Position numbers and translations under genes: made by a program. Below, piece after piece: positions 1 to 12,000 of a DNA stretch of 64,000 nt. The notes beneath the pieces were generated by a model. The model was not told the origin of the DNA. It worked only from the letters and a program-made list of their open reading frames with translations, and ran no database searches. The DNA comes from Mangifera indica (Eukaryota; Streptophyta; Magnoliopsida; Sapindales; Anacardiaceae): assembly GCF_011075055.1 (NCBI RefSeq), contig NC_058146.1, positions 496,001 to 560,000 on the forward strand, written 5' to 3'. How positions within the stretch are numbered: the stretch's first letter is position 1; every line of letters begins with the position of its first letter.

Positions 1-360
1 TTAAGGGTGGTTCGAGTTCGATTTAAATGAAAATGGGTTAGCTCAAATTTTTGACTCAAATTCATAGCTCGGATATATGGCTCAAATTCATGGTTTAAAT
101 TCGTGACTTATTGACAAAACGATATCGTTTAACAATTATTTAACACAATTCGAATCGAGTCGCGAGTCAAATTCGAATTGAATCGAACTATCTATCCAGC
201 TTGTGAGCCAAACCGAACCGAACTTTATAGCTTAAGTTCGGTTCGGTTTTAAAACGAGTCGAACCTTTTAACTTGAACTTGATTCTTATTTGAAGTAAAT
301 GAATTTGAATCAAGTCAAATCAAGCCGAGCCGGCTTTGGAGTCCGAGTCAGCTTGGTTTG
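1..360. repeat. Degenerate TTCGAA-rich low-complexity repeat
   Basis: This stretch is made of imperfectly repeated short words such as gttcgagt, aaattcga, gactcaaattc and cgaaccgaac. The same kind of degenerate sequence recurs at about 6940-7020, 16300-16400, 23500-23780, 27620-27830, 31730-31880, 44880-45190 and 61120-61340. It has no open reading frame and no clear terminal repeats. It looks like old, decayed repetitive DNA common between plant genes. Confidence 0.5.
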
Positions 361-2107
361 GGTCCAACCCTAGGTAGGGGCAACTAGTAACTCTTTTTTA
401 GTTTCTGTTAGGATTCCAACACATTATTCATCGAAAATAAAAATAAACACAAAACCAATACAATAAAAACGATTTTATTTATAGAAGAGATTACTAACAA
501 TAATTTGGATGATCCAAGGAGCCCAATGCCTCCCATTTTTTGGTTGTTCAAGGCAACGAAAACCTCCACAATCAGCCTTAAGACTGCTCCAAAAAACCCT
601 AATATTTTTTCTTTCCTCCGTTTGATAACCTAACTACCCTTTTATAATTAAATCTAACCTATGGGGTAAGGACAAGTGTCTTATATCTTAACAATTTCTC
701 ACAATAGAAGTATGAACAACTTATTGGAACATGTGCACCTTTTTCCCGGTTCTCCAAGTTGCCATGATCTCAACTAAATCATGCAAAACAATGATAAATT
801 CACCAATTATTGTGCTAATGTTTTGGGTTTGGGTGTGGGGGGGGCGCGCGGGGATATATTATTGTATGTGCCATGTAAAAGGTTTAAGTGAAATCTATTG
901 TAGGTTGGAAGTAAATTTTGGGCTTAAATTAATTTGGTAGAGCTAACTTATGATGCAAATCATGTTGATGTCAGTGAACCAGGTGAAGCTGCCCCTACAG
1001 AAATCTTGGAGGAAATTGTATGTAAATTTGTAAAGAGACTCTTGGAGTCATGAGAATAAAGGATTGGAATTCAGGGTATTGAACATAATTGTTAAGCATG
1101 CATGCTTTATCATATACATGAAATTAAGCGATGGACTGTGGAAAGAAATCCTACTGTGACATAAATTCAAAGGAAATGTAAGTGAAAACCCTGGGATAAT
1201 ACAATAAAATGCATCTTGATATAAGTTTGTAGAAAGAATTGAGTTTAGGAGATGTTTTTGTAGTATTACACATAGGCTAACATTTATTCTTGGATAAACT
1301 TGGGATTACACATTGTTCCCCTGACCAAATAGCATGCAAAGCAAAAGAAACTAGGTAAGTGAGCTTCTCAAAAGCCATGAAGTTCTCCATTTATCATGAA
1401 GTGATTGTGAAACCCGTAGGACTGAATAGGTGAACACTTGAGGGCTACAGCATTCAAGAAGTGGAGAATATAGACTGAATTGGACATCTGTATCTCATAT
1501 TTAATGTTAATTATTTGTTGATGTTTTCTTATTGCTCTGTCAGTGCTCTTGTTAGAGAGGTTACTTAGTCCTAAACAGATAAGTTTTGACAAAACACTGC
1601 AGTATCATGTACTTGAAAGCATGTAAATAGCTTCTGTTAAGACAACTGCTCGACTTGAATGTAACTTGGAACTTACACACTTCTTAGTTCTATCCTGTGA
1701 TTTTTTGTATCGTCTGTGATTCAATATTTACGCATGCAACCATCTCTTCTTAATTCTTGTTTAAGGTGGGGGTACTACTGCTATAGCCTTTTTTTCCTCT
1801 AATGTGCATTCTTGGAAGGATTTTTTTGTTTTATCTTTGATTCTGGGTCCTTGTCTGTGGTTATTTTCAACTAAAATATTTCTATATAGCTAATGCAGGG
1901 TCTTCAGGTCAGCTTTTTCTTTTGCTTTTATACTAACTCTTCTTTGTTATCTAGCAATAATAATAATAAAGAATTTTTAGGCATAGAAATGACTTAGGAA
2001 TGAACATAAGATCTAAGAACTTCATGTCATTTGAGTTTTTTTTTTTTTTTTGTAAATGATTGGAGCCATGTTTTATAGTTTTATATATTTTATTGTTACA
2101 TTTACAG
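361..2107. other. Intron or upstream sequence of the KH gene; one short coding-like stretch
   Basis: No KH exon was recognised here, so this is probably part of a long intron whose 5' exon lies left of the window. One stretch at about 941-1053 (+) reads open for 37 codons ending in TGA and has protein-like composition (TYDANHVDVSEPGEAAP). I could not assign it to any family. The rest is AT-rich, with a T-run at 2038-2051 shortly before the first recognised exon. Confidence 0.4.
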
Positions 2108-4476
2108 ATATCAGGAGAGTTTGCAAAGGTGAAAGATGCAGTGTATAATGTTACCAGTAGACTGCGAGATAATCTTTTTTCCAGCTCACTGCAGAATGCT
2201 GGAACACGGAGTACTTCCTCGGTATTAGCTGACACCAGTCCCTATGGAAGACTGAGGGATTCTGCCTCTGTTGGCTTACCATCATCAGTTGGTGTTTCTC
2301 ATACTGTTAGTGGACATCCAACCATAACACAGAGTATAGATCATACTGGACTCTCCCATAGTCTGGACCGTCCTCCTTCACCAAGATTATGGACATCACA
2401 AGTAGAATCTCTCTCTCTCCCCCTTACCCATAAAAAATATATCTATATCAAAATATTTTCAGGACTTTATTCATATAATTCTCTGCTTATCGTTGGGTTT
2501 GATTGCAGGCAATAAGTGGAGTGCATCCATGGGCCATCCCAGATTTCAGCAGAGGTCGGGCTCATTTTAAAGGTGGCTTGGAACTTGGCAGGTTTGTATG
2601 AACAGCATAGTGTATGCAAATATGAGAATGTGCTAGGCTAAGGATTGCTTTTATCTTACCTGATTTGTTTTACTAAGATCATGAATGGCATTAAGCAACT
2701 GATTCCATATCTAATTTTGGACAATAGGTTTTAAGATTACTTGATCATCATACTGGAAACAAACTCCCTTACCTGTGGGGTTGTTAGCAAGCCCATTATA
2801 TCATCTCACTAGCAAGTATTTCTTATCATCCCACATGTCTGGTTAGGTCATATGAGATTATCATCCTTGATTCTTGAATGCATAAATTAAAATTAACAAA
2901 GAGGCTACTTATTGCTATCTTAAATGTTTTAACAAAAAAACATAGAAAGGAATTGTTGCTCTCCTTAATTGGTGTTTCCCTTGGTGTCTAAAATCGATTT
3001 TCCAATTTGTGGATTTCAACTTCAGTACTCCAATTTATTGTTGGCAATCCATGTATTCTATTGTTTTTCACACACACAAAATAAAAGTTCCCATTTATTA
3101 CAAGTTACTTGTTTTGGGGGGCTTTATGTATTCTCAAGCGATATCAATATGCAATCTTTGACGGAAATTTTTGAATTTGAAATATCGAAGAGGTAACTAG
3201 TTGTGTAGATGCTTCATTGCTTTGTTTAATTGGCAGGCATCATGCAGACAATCAAGAATTAATCTTTCTTTTGCCTGAAAAGTGGATAATCTCATTTGGA
3301 TGTGCTGGGTTCTTGAAAATTTCTTGCATCTGAAATGCTTTTTGACATTGTAACAAACTAGATTTTCTGCATGATGGATTGAACCGTGAAGAGAGCAAAG
3401 ATGAGGTGAAACATTGTTGAAAAGGGCCAGTATGGCCTGCTTTTATTAGCTTCTGAAACTTTAATCTGTGTTCTGCAGTGGAAACAAAACTGCTATTGTG
3501 ACAAATTCAACCGTGGAGATTATAGTTCCTGAGAATGTTATTAGCTCAGTTTATGGAGAGAATGGTAGTAATCTGGCACGTCTGAAACAGGTATCCCTCA
3601 TCCGATGAATTTACCTAGTATAAGTTTTGTGTCATCTTTGGCAGTATTTTGGCCAGAACATGAACTACTAAAATTGTTTCTTATTTTAGTTGATTAGCAT
3701 GATGAGCTGATAAGTATACAAATATAAGCAATACTATATGTACCTACTTTGAGTCATGTGATTGAATGTTAACTTTATCCTCAATTCAAAATCATCTAAT
3801 TATGTGATGACACACTTCAAATGTGTATCAATTTGTGTATTCAAAGTGGATACACATAATTTTATTGTAAAAATATTTTCTTTTGCTCTAATAATTTGTA
3901 TATGAGAGGTGGAGGGAGAGGTCCCAGAGCAAAACCAAAGAATAACCAATAAAGATTTATTCCCTATTGAAAAATCCTCAAAATGAAACAATAAGTGGTT
4001 GAAAGAAAATCATTCCCAGGAATCTGAAACAACATAGATGAGAGAAATTCATCACCTGGTTTTGGGAGTGAGTGTGCATGTGAGAGAGGGAGAGAGACAG
4101 AGGTTGAAAAAAATTCAATCTTATAGTATGAAATAGATATCCCCGTAAGTTTTAGTACGTCATAGAGCTAGATGGACTACTTTTTAGATATATGTGACAA
4201 GATGATAAAGAGTTTAATAACCTTAACTCATTAAAACTATGATTCTTTAGTTAATTTGAAGCTAATCTCTTCTTGATTTATTAAAAAATTATGTTAGTAT
4301 ATATACTCATGAATTCCAGCTTAATCTACTTTGATCAGATTTCTGGTGCTAAGGTCATCGTGCACGAACCTTTTCTAGGGTCAACTGATAGGATTATTGT
4401 GATATCGGGGACACCTGATGAAACCCAGGCAGCTCAGAGCCTCCTCCAGGCATTTATCCTCACCGGATCATCATGA
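2108..4476 (+). CDS. KH-domain RNA-binding protein (C-terminal part, 5' end outside window)
   Basis: Four exons are supported: 2108-2401, 2509-2591, 3479-3590 and 4339-4476 (stop TGA). They join in frame to give the last 208 residues. The first exon begins ISGEFAKVKDAVYNVTSRLR, the end of one KH domain, followed by a Ser/Pro-rich linker. The last two exons form a final KH domain: VEIIVPENVISSVYG, then the loop GENGSNLARLKQ, then ISGAKVIVHEP and a closing helix DETQAAQSLLQAFIL. This arrangement matches plant poly(C)-binding-like multi-KH proteins (the HEN4/PEPPER/At4g18375 group), which bind RNA in the nucleus or cytoplasm. The exact paralogue cannot be named from the C-terminus alone. Introns contain repeat elements, including one fold-back element. 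The upstream KH repeats should lie to the left of position 1. Confidence 0.85.
3731..3870. repeat. Fold-back MITE-like element, copy 1 (KH intron)
   Basis: It shares with the other copies the inverted core built from catgtgattgaatg and aaaatcatctaattatgtg, with flanking words resembling tgtgtatc and ggatacaca. It lies in the last intron of the KH gene, in the opposite orientation to copy 3. Confidence 0.55.
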
Positions 4477-5904
4477 TGATATCATCCTCAAACTCAACTA
4501 ACAGTATTTTCACAGGTTAAGATAACTCCAGCCTGTTTGTTTGTGTAGTAACCCATCTTTGTCAAATGGTGTACATTAATATTCATGCCAACCCTGCAAA
4601 AGGAATTCATATCACAAATTATATTATCTTTATTTTTTTGTAGGGAACTGTTATTATTGAATATTGTAGGGAAGATTTTATTTATGCTTTTGAATTTTAA
4701 GGCTGGCGTTGGGATGGGATGGCAACAGGACATTAGAGGAAAACCTTGTTAATATTCTTATAACTGTTTACATTGATTACAAATACAATAAACTCAAAAG
4801 ATTTATTTTCATTATTTAGGTAGTACCAATTTGGATGATAATGATGATGTGTTATTATATGATTGACTAATAGTTTATTCTTAATTTTTAATCATTCAGT
4901 CATATATTAACAAATCATTAATAATACTTAAATTGGTACCATTGTATTCTAAACTTAATATCATTTACCTGGCTATGACTAGTGTACGCAGAGTTCTTTA
5001 TAAAGGTTGTATTATGACTTCTAAATTATTAATCTTTAATTCATTTTCTTATAACTTATACTTTGTTTGCCCCTATAGATGATATGTTATGATCCAAAAT
5101 AGTTTTGTGCAATCCGGGTTTGATCGATCAGATCAGGATCAAGACATCATCACTGTTGATAAATATGTCTACTATATATCACCAAACAGACTTGTAGTTT
5201 GGTGGTATGATGCAATCTTTTCTAATTTTTATTTTTTAATTAAAATAAATTAAATAAAAATTAGGATAATATATATCCATGTGAAATTGTGATATGATTT
5301 GTTTGTCTTGCAATTACTGGGACAAGGGAACATTGCAAAAAAGGTTTCAAAATTCAGGGTGATGTCAACAAGTCCATTGGACCGGGACTAATGTCAGTTC
5401 AACCCTAGTTCAAAATGGTCTAATAGCCTAATCTCTAAATTTCACCCGGATCAGACTAGCCACCAGGTCTTGATTAAATCAGGTTTCAAACCGTGGTTCT
5501 ATGTCACATTGGAATGCCAAGCTTTGTGTAATGCCAGGTCTTTTATTTCAAATAATAGAAGCTTTAGCTCCTAGAATTTGTCAACAAATTATATGATAAA
5601 AGTTGTCGCGAAATTGTGACATCATAAATGACATAAATGCCCCGCTCTTTAAAGTAGAGAAACATGCTATATAGCAGTGAGACTCAATTTCCATTTATTT
5701 ATAAAGTGGATACAAACGTGGTTGCCATCGGCACTGTCCTTCAGCTTGACTTCTGATTCAAAGCAAGAAAAATGAAAGCAAAGGGAACCTCAAACATATA
5801 ATAACTTCACAATATACGCCCACAACATGAGTAATTTATATAAAGGGATTTGCAGGATCGCAAACTCTGCTCACCACAATTGCACAATGCCTTGAATCTT
5901 TAGA
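4477..5904. other. Convergent intergenic region, KH gene and Costars gene
   Basis: This holds the 3' flanks of two genes that point at each other. A fold-back element lies at 4822-4942. The segment at about 5340-5500 contains words such as accgggac and aaaccgtggttc, typical of degenerate dispersed plant repeats. No convincing coding sequence was seen. Confidence 0.5.
4822..4942. repeat. Fold-back MITE-like element, copy 2
   Basis: The ends gtaccaatttgg (from 4823) and taaattggtacc (to about 4940) form an inverted terminal repeat. The interior carries the family core gatgtgttattatatgattg on the left and the related inverted word atcattcagtcatatatta on the right. It lies downstream of the KH gene. 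Confidence 0.55.
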
Positions 5905-7705
5905 CTAGGTTGCAGCTGTTGCCGGTGCTGATTCTGACACTGATTCTGCTGCCGGCACTGGTTTGAGTGTGATTTCCACATTATCGTGCACTCCTTGCAG
6001 CAGAAGCTCACCATCATATGTAACAATTTTACGCTTCTTTGCTGCTCTTAGGGTCCCAACAAGTGCTTCAAATATGTTCGCACACCTATCGTCATTAAAT
6101 AGCACTCCGAATGTGACCTGCAAAACAGAAGTCAAATTGGTCTTGTACTAGAAAGATGATGATTATGTTCAGACAAGTTTTGTGCTAATTGTTTCTATAA
6201 CACCAGAAACATATCAGTTAGCAGTCTCAAAATGTAAAGAGACAGGTTAGAAACTGCTATTAGAGATAAATTATGAATGTAACAAACATGAAGCTTTATC
6301 TGCAGGATTTGTCAATGAACTTGCATATGATACATCAATACGCAAACCAGCAACCAAATTCGTTTCCTAATTTACACTATTAATCAAAACAAAGTAATTT
6401 CCATTCAGAAATCATAGACAAGCAGATGGGGTTCGGACATTTTATCTCCATGGACTCGTATTTTACTTCATCTGAAAATTGTTGAGGCTGATCTCCTCTG
6501 ATATTAACTAAATGACCAATAAACTTTATTGATGAACCTAAACTGATATAGGTATGCCTATGATGCAGCAATTGTTAGAAAAAAGACAGATCAATGAAGA
6601 GATCAAAGCTGAAAATGTCTCTAATCTATATTGCAAAATATTATTGCTATAACTCAATATATGCCCTGCTACTGGTAATATTTTAAAGGAAACTTTCTTC
6701 AACTTTCTAGTTCAAACAAGTGGAAGTTACCAACGTACATTGGTCAAAGAGTTCCAAAAAGTTAATAAAAAAGGGAACCACCATAAAGTTTTTAGCAGAC
6801 ATCATCCCCATCCACAAATCAAGTATGAGATTTTCGTACTTTCAAAATCCCAAATCTAGCATTCATATACAGCTTGAAAGCAAATGGATTTCTAAAACCT
6901 TCAACTTCATGACGTTCTAGTCTTTGCTAGTTAGGGTTGGATTCAAACCAAAAAGGCTCAAGCTCAAATCAATGCTCAGCTCGACTCGAATTGACCCCTA
7001 TTGCCAGTCAACAAAATTGGGTTCAACCAACTATACAAATCAAAGCAAGCAGTAATCATGCAGAGAACTCAAAATAACAGTATCACCATTTGCAGCCTAT
7101 AGAAATATGTGAGTCAAACTCTTCATCCCCCAACTGCAAAAATCAACATTGTAACGCAGAAAATTTTTTTTTGATAATTTGATTTTATAAACATGAGGGA
7201 GAGAGAGAGAGAGAAGCATTCACATAGACAATCAACAATACATAATTTAACTAAAATGACAAGATACCAAAAAGAAAATAATTCCATTTTGCTTGGTTGT
7301 AACTTAATCATCTCAAATAAATCCAGAGTCTGTGGCCTCGTCAAGCAGTAATATAATTTCATCTAGTTGCAGTTTTATTTCCATTTCAATCTGTTGTTAG
7401 TCACAAACTGACCACGTATTTTTGACACTCATATGAGATTCAAGAAATTAAGGCATACCCATTAACAGAATATACACCAACAATGAAGCAAATTGAAGTT
7501 AATAATGAAAGATCCATCATTTGACATGCTCCAAGTAATGTAGATCCAGATCAAATGTAAAATTACAAAATATAATAAAAATGGGAAAAAATAAATGTGG
7601 TAGAGGAAGAGAAGAGAAGGGAACCTTGTAAGAGCCATTAGACTGAACCTTGCCTAGCCTCTGAATTTCTTCCTGGAGTCGTGTGACCTCTTCCTCCACA
7701 TTCAT
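5905..7705 (-). CDS. Costars family protein (ABRACL-like)
   Basis: Two exons, 7625-7705 (27 codons) and 5905-6117 (70 codons plus stop), join exactly at GSYK/VTFG to give 97 residues, the usual length of plant Costars proteins. The start MNVEEEV matches the family; an in-frame ATG 33 bases upstream would add a basic stretch and is less likely. The Costars domain fills the protein (about residues 5-85), with the conserved blocks VTFGVLFNDDRCANIFEALV and ILLLQG-like LLLQGVHDNVEI. The tail is Ala/Ser/Glu-rich. In animals and Dictyostelium, Costars/ABRACL proteins act in actin regulation; the plant role is not established. The upstream neighbour, the GATA gene, diverges from it across about 1.3 kb. 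In Arabidopsis the orthologue (At4g33640) sits next to DRP3A, and a DRP3 gene is also in this window. Confidence 0.93.
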
Positions 7706-9003
7706 TTTTATTCTCTTTTGATCTTTTTTTCCTTTCACTTTTCACACCGCTTTTCTCTTTGCCATACTTTTATATTTAAGATAGGATGCGAACTCAACTT
7801 TTGTCTACCAAACTTTAAAAACTCAAATACTTACACCTATTATTCAACTTTTAATAAAATTTTTTATTAGAAATAAAAATAAAACCTTTATTTAACTATT
7901 AAATTTTAAAATCTTAAAAGTTTATATCATTTTTTTTTTAGTTTAAAAAACTAACAATTTTTTCTTCACCTAAAAATTTAAAAATTCACTTTTCACCTTA
8001 ATGTTTTTTCTTCTTTCTATGGCGATCGAAATTCGTTCCCACCATCGATCAATCTTCCTATTATCTTATTTGATCAACAAATCAGCTTTCCCACCGTAAT
8101 AGTTTTGTCAAACAAAAATAAACTGCCTCCATTTGATAAAAAGACAAAGATGAATCATCATCTTTGTCTTTTCAATTGGATAAAAATGATTTATTATCTT
8201 AATGTCTACAATAGTATAAAGACGATTTGTTTCATTTGACAAATGGATCGATATCATTTATAAGATATTTTTCTTATTTTAAAGATATATCAAAAAGTTT
8301 GATCTTATCCTAATTGAATAGGCAGAATGTTAATTAAGTTATATTTATAATATGATAGTTGAGTTGATTCATTGTCTAGTTCACTAATATTTATTTATAT
8401 TTATGAAACAATAGTCAAATTAATCTAATGTTAAATACATTTAATTGTGTATACGAAAAGTTTTATTACAATATCATGACTGTCTTAAGATATATTTACT
8501 TTGATAATGTCATCGACGAATACATACACTCGACAGCATTGGCCCGTAAATATAAACCTTAACCGTGACACAACTTATGTATTATAAATATGAAAATAAA
8601 TTTGGTAAGTTGAGCAAATTGGTAAGTTGAACAATACTACATGCAAGCATCCAATTTTGGGTGCACATATCCAAATCTAGGTGCTTTTTATTGGCGTGTG
8701 TGTCTCTCTATATATTTATATATTTCAGAGATACCGGGGATCTTGCTTGTATTTGTAGTTTTGTGCGTAATGGAGCTATGCCTACACTTGGAAACTCTAT
8801 ATCCTATTTCTCTTTGCAAATGGAAACACAAATTTTAGTGCAAGTCTTGTTTATCTTGTTCACTGAGTAAAACTGAAAAAAATATCTGGATTTAGGGTTT
8901 CTGTTTGGCAGCCGAGAAAACTTTGTTTTCTGAGAAATTTGTTGTAGTTATAATTTAGACAGGTTCTTATATGTGATACGGTAGCGAAATATATACGTAG
9001 GCA
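7706..9003. promoter_or_regulatory. Divergent promoter region between Costars and GATA genes
   Basis: This 1.3-kb AT-rich space separates the start codons of two divergently transcribed genes and must hold both promoters. No single TATA box was assigned. It contains an exact 15-bp inverted repeat with a 4-base loop at 8139-8172. I saw no coding sequence. Confidence 0.45.
8139..8172. repeat. 15-bp perfect inverted repeat (hairpin)
   Basis: The left arm 8139-8153 (aaaagacaaagatga) and right arm 8158-8172 (tcatctttgtctttt) are exact reverse complements around the loop atca. It sits midway in the divergent promoter region of the Costars and GATA genes. It could be a small fold-back remnant or a cis element. 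Confidence 0.7.
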
Positions 9004-12000
9004 ATGAATCCAAGAACGCTTCAAGCGCGACCTTACGGAGACTTTGACGACCGTAATAATTATAATAATAACAATCATCATCATCATCCGGTGGTACAAA
9101 ATGACGCCGAAGAAGCCGGACTGTCTGACTCCGAAGATGAAGCAAAGGAAGAAGAAGAAACTCAAGTTAGGTCGTTGGTCAACCATGAGAGGACTAATGG
9201 TAGTAGACCTCGTTATCCTGAGTCAACTGGCACTGGTGAACTTACTCTATCCTTCGAAGGCGAGGTCTATGTCTTCCCTGCCGTAACTCCTCAGAAGGTT
9301 ACGTTTTTTTATTTCCTTTTTTTGGGTTTTAGTTTTTTGTGTTTGTTCTTTTAAAACAATGTGACATGTAATTATTTCTCAGTTTGGCTGAGTAATGAAG
9401 AAATATTTGATGGAAGAAAGCCACATCGAACTTTGTGATGACTTTTCGACATTGGGTTCATTGTTTTATATTGAAAATTTTATAATTTGTATTTTGTTTC
9501 TTAATTTTGGTGGAATGCGTATGACAGGTGCGCGCACTGCTTTTATTGCTAGGTGAGTGTGATATTCCTACTGCTGTTCCCAGCTCTGAAGGTTTTCTAC
9601 AAGAAAATGTCAAGGTATTGTGTCAATTCTGTCTCTCTTGTAGAGAAATAGAATTATGTCATGTGTTCTCAATGTTTACTGATATGTCTCCACCAGGTTG
9701 TGGGAAATGCCTCACATGGGTCAAAGCTTTCAGGAAGAATTGCCTCACTCATGAGGTTTCGTGAAAAGCGGAAAGAAAGATGCTTTGAAAAGAGAATTCA
9801 TTACAATTGTCGGAAAGAGGTTGCTGAGAGGTAGGGTGCTAACTCTGTTCTGAGAGTACTCCATTTTGGCATAAGAAAGGGAGCACATAACAGGGTTTAA
9901 GTGTCCTCTAATCGTTCCTATTAGGATCAGAGCAATTGTAAAATCCTTACGGACATGCACTCTTGATTGTCCCTGTAACTCTCTACAATCTGCACCGGGA
10001 GAAAATGTTGGATTTTAGTTAGTAGTTATATACTTTGTGAACTCCACTTTTGGTTTCTCCTCTTTCTCTCTGATAAACACATGTACAACTTGCATTAGAG
10101 CATATATCCTCAAAGTCAGACTTGCGTGGAAACATATTAGGTGAAGCAATTTTTGCATATAAATTTGCTGTGATTTGTGTGTGTAGGGTCATTGATATCT
10201 TTATTTATGTATACTTGTTTTAGACTATATGTTTTATTAGAGTAATTTGTATCCTGCTGATCTTAATTTGTTAGATGTGAAATCATTATCTATCGTTGAT
10301 GCTTGCATTATTTGAGATGTTGTAATGTTGGTATTATTACTATGCAATTCTATTTTTATGCTAGGATGAATCGTAAGAATGGACAATTTACATCATCAAA
10401 GGGTTCTTATAATACAGATGCTGTAAATTCAAATCCAAGCAATTGTGCTGCTTCAGAATCTCTGTGAGTTTGATTCTTACTTGTTATGTGCAAAGTTCAG
10501 CTGTTAAAAGCATTAGGTCTATGGTCGATGTTTCGATGGCCATGACTTGTTTTCTTTATGTTTTCATTTCTTGATTCTAGTAATGGCTTTTTAATTTACT
10601 GCTTTGTTTATATGCAATTGCACTTAGTTTACGAAGATGTCAACATTGTGGGGTAAGCCAGCAGTTCACTCCAGCAATGCGTAGGGGGCCAGCTGGTCCT
10701 AGAACTCTTTGCAATGCTTGTGGCCTTATGTGGGCAAACAAGGTAGATCTAGTGTATAAATACTTCCCTTGAAACACAACATAATTGAATTGTTTTTGCT
10801 GTCAAGATGCTGAGCTCTTGTTGTTTTTTGTTTTTGGTTCCTCCTACTGGGAATTGCCTATTCCCATTCAATTATAAGGTGCAAACATGATATTCTTCAA
10901 TCTATGCAATTCTAATGTAGTCAGTTGCACATTGGATTGTAAAACTGTATCTGAAATGGTTTTCTTGCATGAAAATAAGGGAAGAATCATGTGCTGTTGA
11001 TGAGCATTATATCTTCTTGTGGATATAAATGTGTCTTAGATATTGTTTACCTCTTATTACCCGGACACTTGGTGGGCTTGTTAGTGTATTAACTCTTGTT
11101 TTAATATAATATGATTTTCTTGCTGGCTGTAACTTACCTTTTAATCCATTTTATTTGAAGGGAACCTTGAGAGATCTTACAAAAGGGGGAAGGACTGGTT
11201 CTTTTGAAAATGAGTTGGTACGTACTCGAATAACCGAGGTTTTGTACACTTAGAAAGAAAAGGCTACTTTTTTTTTGTTTTCTGAACTATGTAGTGAATT
11301 TAGTAAATTGATCAGGATTTATAATAATTTGTGTAAAGAATCTAATAATCAGAGAAGAGAGAACAATTCTGTACACCTGTACTTGAGGCTTAATATTTCT
11401 TTTGCTTGAATGTAAAAGGTACTAATGATGTTAATTCATTGTCATTTCTTGCATTGAAGTTATCAATTAAAAAAAGGAGCTAGCATTAACAGTGCTATGG
11501 AGCTTTTTTCTTTTTTTCCTAAATAGCAAGCTTAGATAATAGTATGACATCTCTGATGGTTGCTCATTTAACCTTCAGGAAACTCGAAGTGATGTTAAGC
11601 CTTCAACCATGGAAGCGGAAAATATTTACGCCAACCAGGATGAGCAGGTTGATGTCTATTTTTTCTATAACATATGTGGAACTATTTTATTAATGAAGAA
11701 AGAAATTCTGAACCATCAGTACATCATAAAAGTTTGGTTTAAAGAAACAGAAAGATAATCTTTCTAAAAATCAAGCTAACAAAGAATCCCACTCTCAAAA
11801 TTATCCAAAAATGTACCATTATCATAAGCTTTCTGAAAATCAATCCTGAGGATGCCGTTCTCTCTCTTTCCAAACTTCTGAACATAAGCCGCATACAATA
11901 CATCAAGAAGTTTTCATCCTCAAAATCTTGTCGTGTTTTTAACGCTGCATCCTGCAGAACCTCTGATCTCTGAGACACTTTTTTTTTTTATAATAAAACT

